This document shows positions 5,964-8,117 of a stretch of DNA of 8,117 bases, piece by piece. The notes below the pieces were generated by a model that saw only the letters and a program-made list of their open reading frames with translations, was not told the origin of the DNA and searched no databases. Every line of letters starts with the position of its first letter. The stretch's first letter is position 1. The stretch spans positions 1-8,117 of the forward strand of contig JAGDMJ010000136.1 of NCBI GenBank assembly GCA_017860555.1, in the 5' to 3' direction. A program made the position numbers and the translations under genes. The stretch comes from Bacteroidota bacterium (GTDB taxonomy: Bacteria > Bacteroidota > Ignavibacteria > UBA10030 > UBA6906).

Positions 5964-7204
5964 TCCAGATCGACACCGGGGATACAGCGTTCATGCTTTT
6001 GTGTTCGGCCCTGGTCCTTTTCATGACTCCGGGGTTGGCCTTCTTTTACGGCGGGCTGGTGCGGAGCAAGAACGTGGTCAACACCATGATGATGAGCTTC
6101 GTTGCGATGGGCATCGTGGCGGTCCAGTGGGTCTTTGTGGGCTACAGCATCTCGTTTGGGACAAACACCGGCGTCACCGGCTTTTTCTTCGGTGGTTTGC
6201 AGTGGCTCGGGTTGGATGGGGTGGGGCTGACTCCCAACCCGGATTACGCCCCGACGATCCCCCATCAGCTTTTCATGATCTACCAGGCAATGTTCGCCAT
6301 CATCACGCCAGCGTTGATCTCTGGTGCGATCGTGGAGCGGATGAGATTCAAAGCCTACGCCCTGTTCATCCTTCTCTGGTCCACGTTCTCGTACGACCTC
6401 ATCGCCCACTGGGTCTGGGGGACAGGCGGGTGGCTGAAGGGTCTGGGAGCGCTCGACTTCGCCGGAGGAACGGTTGTGCACATCAACGCCGGCGTCGCGG
6501 CGCTGGTCGCGACATTGATGCTCGGTCCGCGCAATGGATTTCCACACCGTTCGTCCCCTCCGCACAACGTGACGCTCGCGCTCCTGGGAGGCGGGATGCT
6601 CTGGTTCGGGTGGTTCGGTTTCAATGCCGGGAGCGCCATTGGCTCCGGCTCGCTGGCGACGGCGGCGTTCGTTGCCACGAATACCGCGGCCGCCGCGGGG
6701 ATGCTCGGCTGGATCATTCTCGATCTGGTCCTCAAAGGAAAACCTACCGCAGTGGGAGCGATTACCGGCGCGGTGGCCGGCCTGGTCGCCGTCACGCCGG
6801 CGTGCGGCTTTGTCACGCCGATGGGAGCGGTCATCATCGGGCTCGGGGTCGCAGCGGTCTGCTACTGGACGCTGAACAAGAGAATCCGCTGGGGTCTCGA
6901 CGACACCCTCGATGCGTTCTCGGTCCACGGCGTCGGCGGCATTTTCGGGGCGCTGATGACCGGCTTGCTTGCTACGACGGCGGTCAACCCCGCGGGCAGC
7001 AACGGCTTGTTCTACGGAAATCCATACCAGTTCGTGGTGCAATGCATCGCTGTGGTTGCCACCGCGGCAGTGTCCGGCGGCGTCACATTTGTCCTGCTCA
7101 AGGTGATCGACCTGACCATCGGGATCAGGAGCGACGACGAGCATCAGCACGAAGGGCTCGACTTCGTGGAGCATGGCGAACAGGGATATCACGAAATCAT
7201 CTAA
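5960..7204 (+). CDS. amt: Ammonium transporter (Amt/MEP/Rh family)
   Basis: Amt proteins are trimeric inner-membrane channels that import ammonium. From the ATG at 5960 the protein has 414 residues and about 11 membrane helices. Family signatures are intact: TPGLAFFYGGLVRSKN at 23-38, FAIITPALISGAIVERMRF at 112-130, DFAGGTVVHINAG at 166-178, WFGWFGFNAGSA at 215-226 and DDTLDAFSVHGVGGIFG at 314-330. The twin pore histidines are His174 and His323. Asp166, Phe112, Phe221 and Ser225 match E. coli AmtB Asp160, Phe107, Phe215 and Ser219. There is no cleaved signal peptide; helix 1 begins at about residue 8. The cytoplasmic tail ends EGLDFVEHGEQGYHEII, the conserved form contacted by PII/GlnK. The frame is open 59 codons further upstream inside the regulator gene, but that peptide is not Amt-like. 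The ATGA overlap with the regulator stop implies translational coupling. Confidence 0.96.
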   Translation: MIQIDTGDTAFMLLCSALVLFMTPGLAFFYGGLVRSKNVVNTMMMSFVAMGIVAVQWVFVGYSISFGTNTGVTGFFFGGLQWLGLDGVGLTPNPDYAPTIPHQLFMIYQAMFAIITPALISGAIVERMRFKAYALFILLWSTFSYDLIAHWVWGTGGWLKGLGALDFAGGTVVHINAGVAALVATLMLGPRNGFPHRSSPPHNVTLALLGGGMLWFGWFGFNAGSAIGSGSLATAAFVATNTAAAAGMLGWIILDLVLKGKPTAVGAITGAVAGLVAVTPACGFVTPMGAVIIGLGVAAVCYWTLNKRIRWGLDDTLDAFSVHGVGGIFGALMTGLLATTAVNPAGSNGLFYGNPYQFVVQCIAVVATAAVSGGVTFVLLKVIDLTIGIRSDDEHQHEGLDFVEHGEQGYHEII

Positions 7205-7238
7205 ACGCAACCATCCATCATAGAAAGGACGCACACCC

Positions 7239-8117
7239 ATGGCAAAAAAGGCGCCGGAGGCAAGACGCGGACCGGGTTCGGACATAGCTGCTGTTTTCAA
7301 AACCATCAAAGATCAAGATGTCAGGATGATCGACTTCAAATTCATGGACTTCCCGGGGCAATGGCAACACTTCTCCGTGCCGGTCACGCAACTTGAAGAG
7401 AAGTCGTTTGAGGACGGGTTCGGGTTCGACGGGTCGAGCATCCGGGGCTGGAAAGCCATCAACGAGAGCGACATGCTGATCATTCCCGATGCGGCTTCGG
7501 CATTCATCGATCAGTTCATCGAAGTGAAGACGCTCAGCCTGATCTGCGACGTGTACGACCCGATCACCAAGGAACGGTATGAACGCTGCCCGCGCAGCAT
7601 CGCGCAGAAGGCGGACGCGTACCTGAAGTCCACCGGGATCGCCGACACGGCGTCCTTCGGTGCTGAGGCGGAGTTTTTTATTTTTGATGACGTCCGCTTT
7701 GATACGAACGAACACAGCAGCTACTTCTACCTCGATTCCGTCGAAGGACGCTGGAATTCCGGCCGGGAGGAGATGCCCAACCTCGGCTACAAGCCCCGCT
7801 ACAAGGAGGGGTACTTCCCCGTGCCGCCGACCGATCAGCTCCAGGACCTGCGCAATGAGATGACGCAGAACCTGATTGCCGTGGGGCTGTCGGTGGAAGC
7901 GCAACACCATGAGGTCGCCACTGCGGGACAATCCGAGATTGATCTTCGCTTCGCTCCGCTGCTCAAGAGCGCGGATGCCATGCTGTTATTCAAGTATGTC
8001 ATCAAGAACACAGCGCGACTGCGCGGCAAGACAGTGACCTTCATGCCCAAACCGCTCTTTGGCGACAACGGCTCCGGCATGCACGTTCACCAGAGCCTCT
8101 GGAAGGGGGGAAAGCCG
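7239..8117 (+). CDS. glnA: Type I glutamine synthetase, 3' end missing
   Basis: GlnA joins ammonium to glutamate using ATP to make glutamine. The window holds 293 residues before the right edge; complete GSI proteins have about 450-475. The beta-grasp domain includes DGFGFDGSSIRGW (59-71). The catalytic domain shows GAEAEFFIFD (141-150), GYFPVPPTDQLQDLRNEM (191-208), HHEVATAGQSEIDLRF (223-238) and MPKPLFGDNGSGMHVH (269-284). Metal ligands are Glu143, Glu145, Glu225, Glu233 and His282, corresponding to Salmonella Glu129, Glu131, Glu212, Glu220 and His269. The N-terminus is about 13 residues longer than the enteric enzyme. The spacing and segment around 150-190 (YLDSVEGRWNSGREE) resemble the GSI-beta, adenylylation-type class, but the Tyr397 site and the diagnostic insertion lie outside the window. 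AAAGGA (7224-7229) stands 9 bases before the ATG. The 34-base gap after amt suggests cotranscription. Confidence 0.97.
   Translation, partial: MAKKAPEARRGPGSDIAAVFKTIKDQDVRMIDFKFMDFPGQWQHFSVPVTQLEEKSFEDGFGFDGSSIRGWKAINESDMLIIPDAASAFIDQFIEVKTLSLICDVYDPITKERYERCPRSIAQKADAYLKSTGIADTASFGAEAEFFIFDDVRFDTNEHSSYFYLDSVEGRWNSGREEMPNLGYKPRYKEGYFPVPPTDQLQDLRNEMTQNLIAVGLSVEAQHHEVATAGQSEIDLRFAPLLKSADAMLLFKYVIKNTARLRGKTVTFMPKPLFGDNGSGMHVHQSLWKGGKP

Noticed and set aside
7205..7238. Glutamine riboswitch or other RNA element before glnA
   Set aside because: The gap is only 34 bases and holds little beyond the ribosome-binding site; there is no room for such a structure.
5753..7309. Long minus-strand open frame (about 518 codons) across amt
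   Set aside because: It lies entirely antisense to the clear Amt gene and its neighbours. The translated protein is Arg-, Asp- and His-rich low-complexity sequence without any domain; it is an effect of GC-rich codon use.
7670..7686. T-rich run (TTTTTTATTTTT) in glnA, considered as a slippage or phase-variation site
   Set aside because: It encodes the conserved active-site strand EFFIFD in frame, as in other glutamine synthetases, and the A interrupts the run.

Overview
The window is ordinary bacterial chromosome: moderately GC-rich, densely packed, with no mobile element, CRISPR array, tRNA or rRNA visible. The taxon cannot be fixed from one window. The TATATTTG-type -10 element, the weak Shine-Dalgarno sequences and the pairing of a kinase-less PASTA protein with rpe suggest the FCB superphylum (Ignavibacteria/Bacteroidota relatives), at low confidence.

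Layout. (1) Positions 1-3682, minus strand: a three-gene cluster transcribed away from the centre. It runs from a nucleotidyltransferase-fold protein with an N-terminal winged-helix-like segment to two tandem, paralogous B12-binding-type radical SAM enzymes. The second of these runs off the left edge without a stop. Its product is unknown. (2) Positions 3683-3843: divergent intergenic region with a promoter candidate for the rightward genes. (3) Positions 3844-5313, plus strand: a membrane-anchored protein with three PASTA domains, then ribulose-phosphate 3-epimerase (rpe) 9 bases later. (4) Positions 5314-5471: intergenic region with a near-consensus promoter (TTGACA, 17 bases, TATATT) and two copies of the dyad CCTT-N7-AAGG, centred 31 bases apart. 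(5) Positions 5472-8117, plus strand: a nitrogen-assimilation operon made of an Lrp/AsnC-family regulator, an ammonium transporter overlapping it by 4 bases, and type I glutamine synthetase (glnA), cut by the right edge.

How the parts work together. The right half is an ammonium uptake and assimilation unit: Amt brings in ammonium, GlnA fixes it into glutamine, and the Lrp-type regulator encoded first probably senses an amino acid and controls the operon through the twin dyads. One dyad covers the -10 box and the other covers the ribosome-binding region. No PII (glnK) gene lies between amt and glnA. The left half is the least understood part, and its substrate is probably defined by genes further left.

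Three start or edge points matter. The radical SAM gene at 1-1246 and glnA at 7239-8117 are open at the window edges. The amt frame stays open for 59 codons upstream inside the regulator gene, but its real start is the ATG at 5960.
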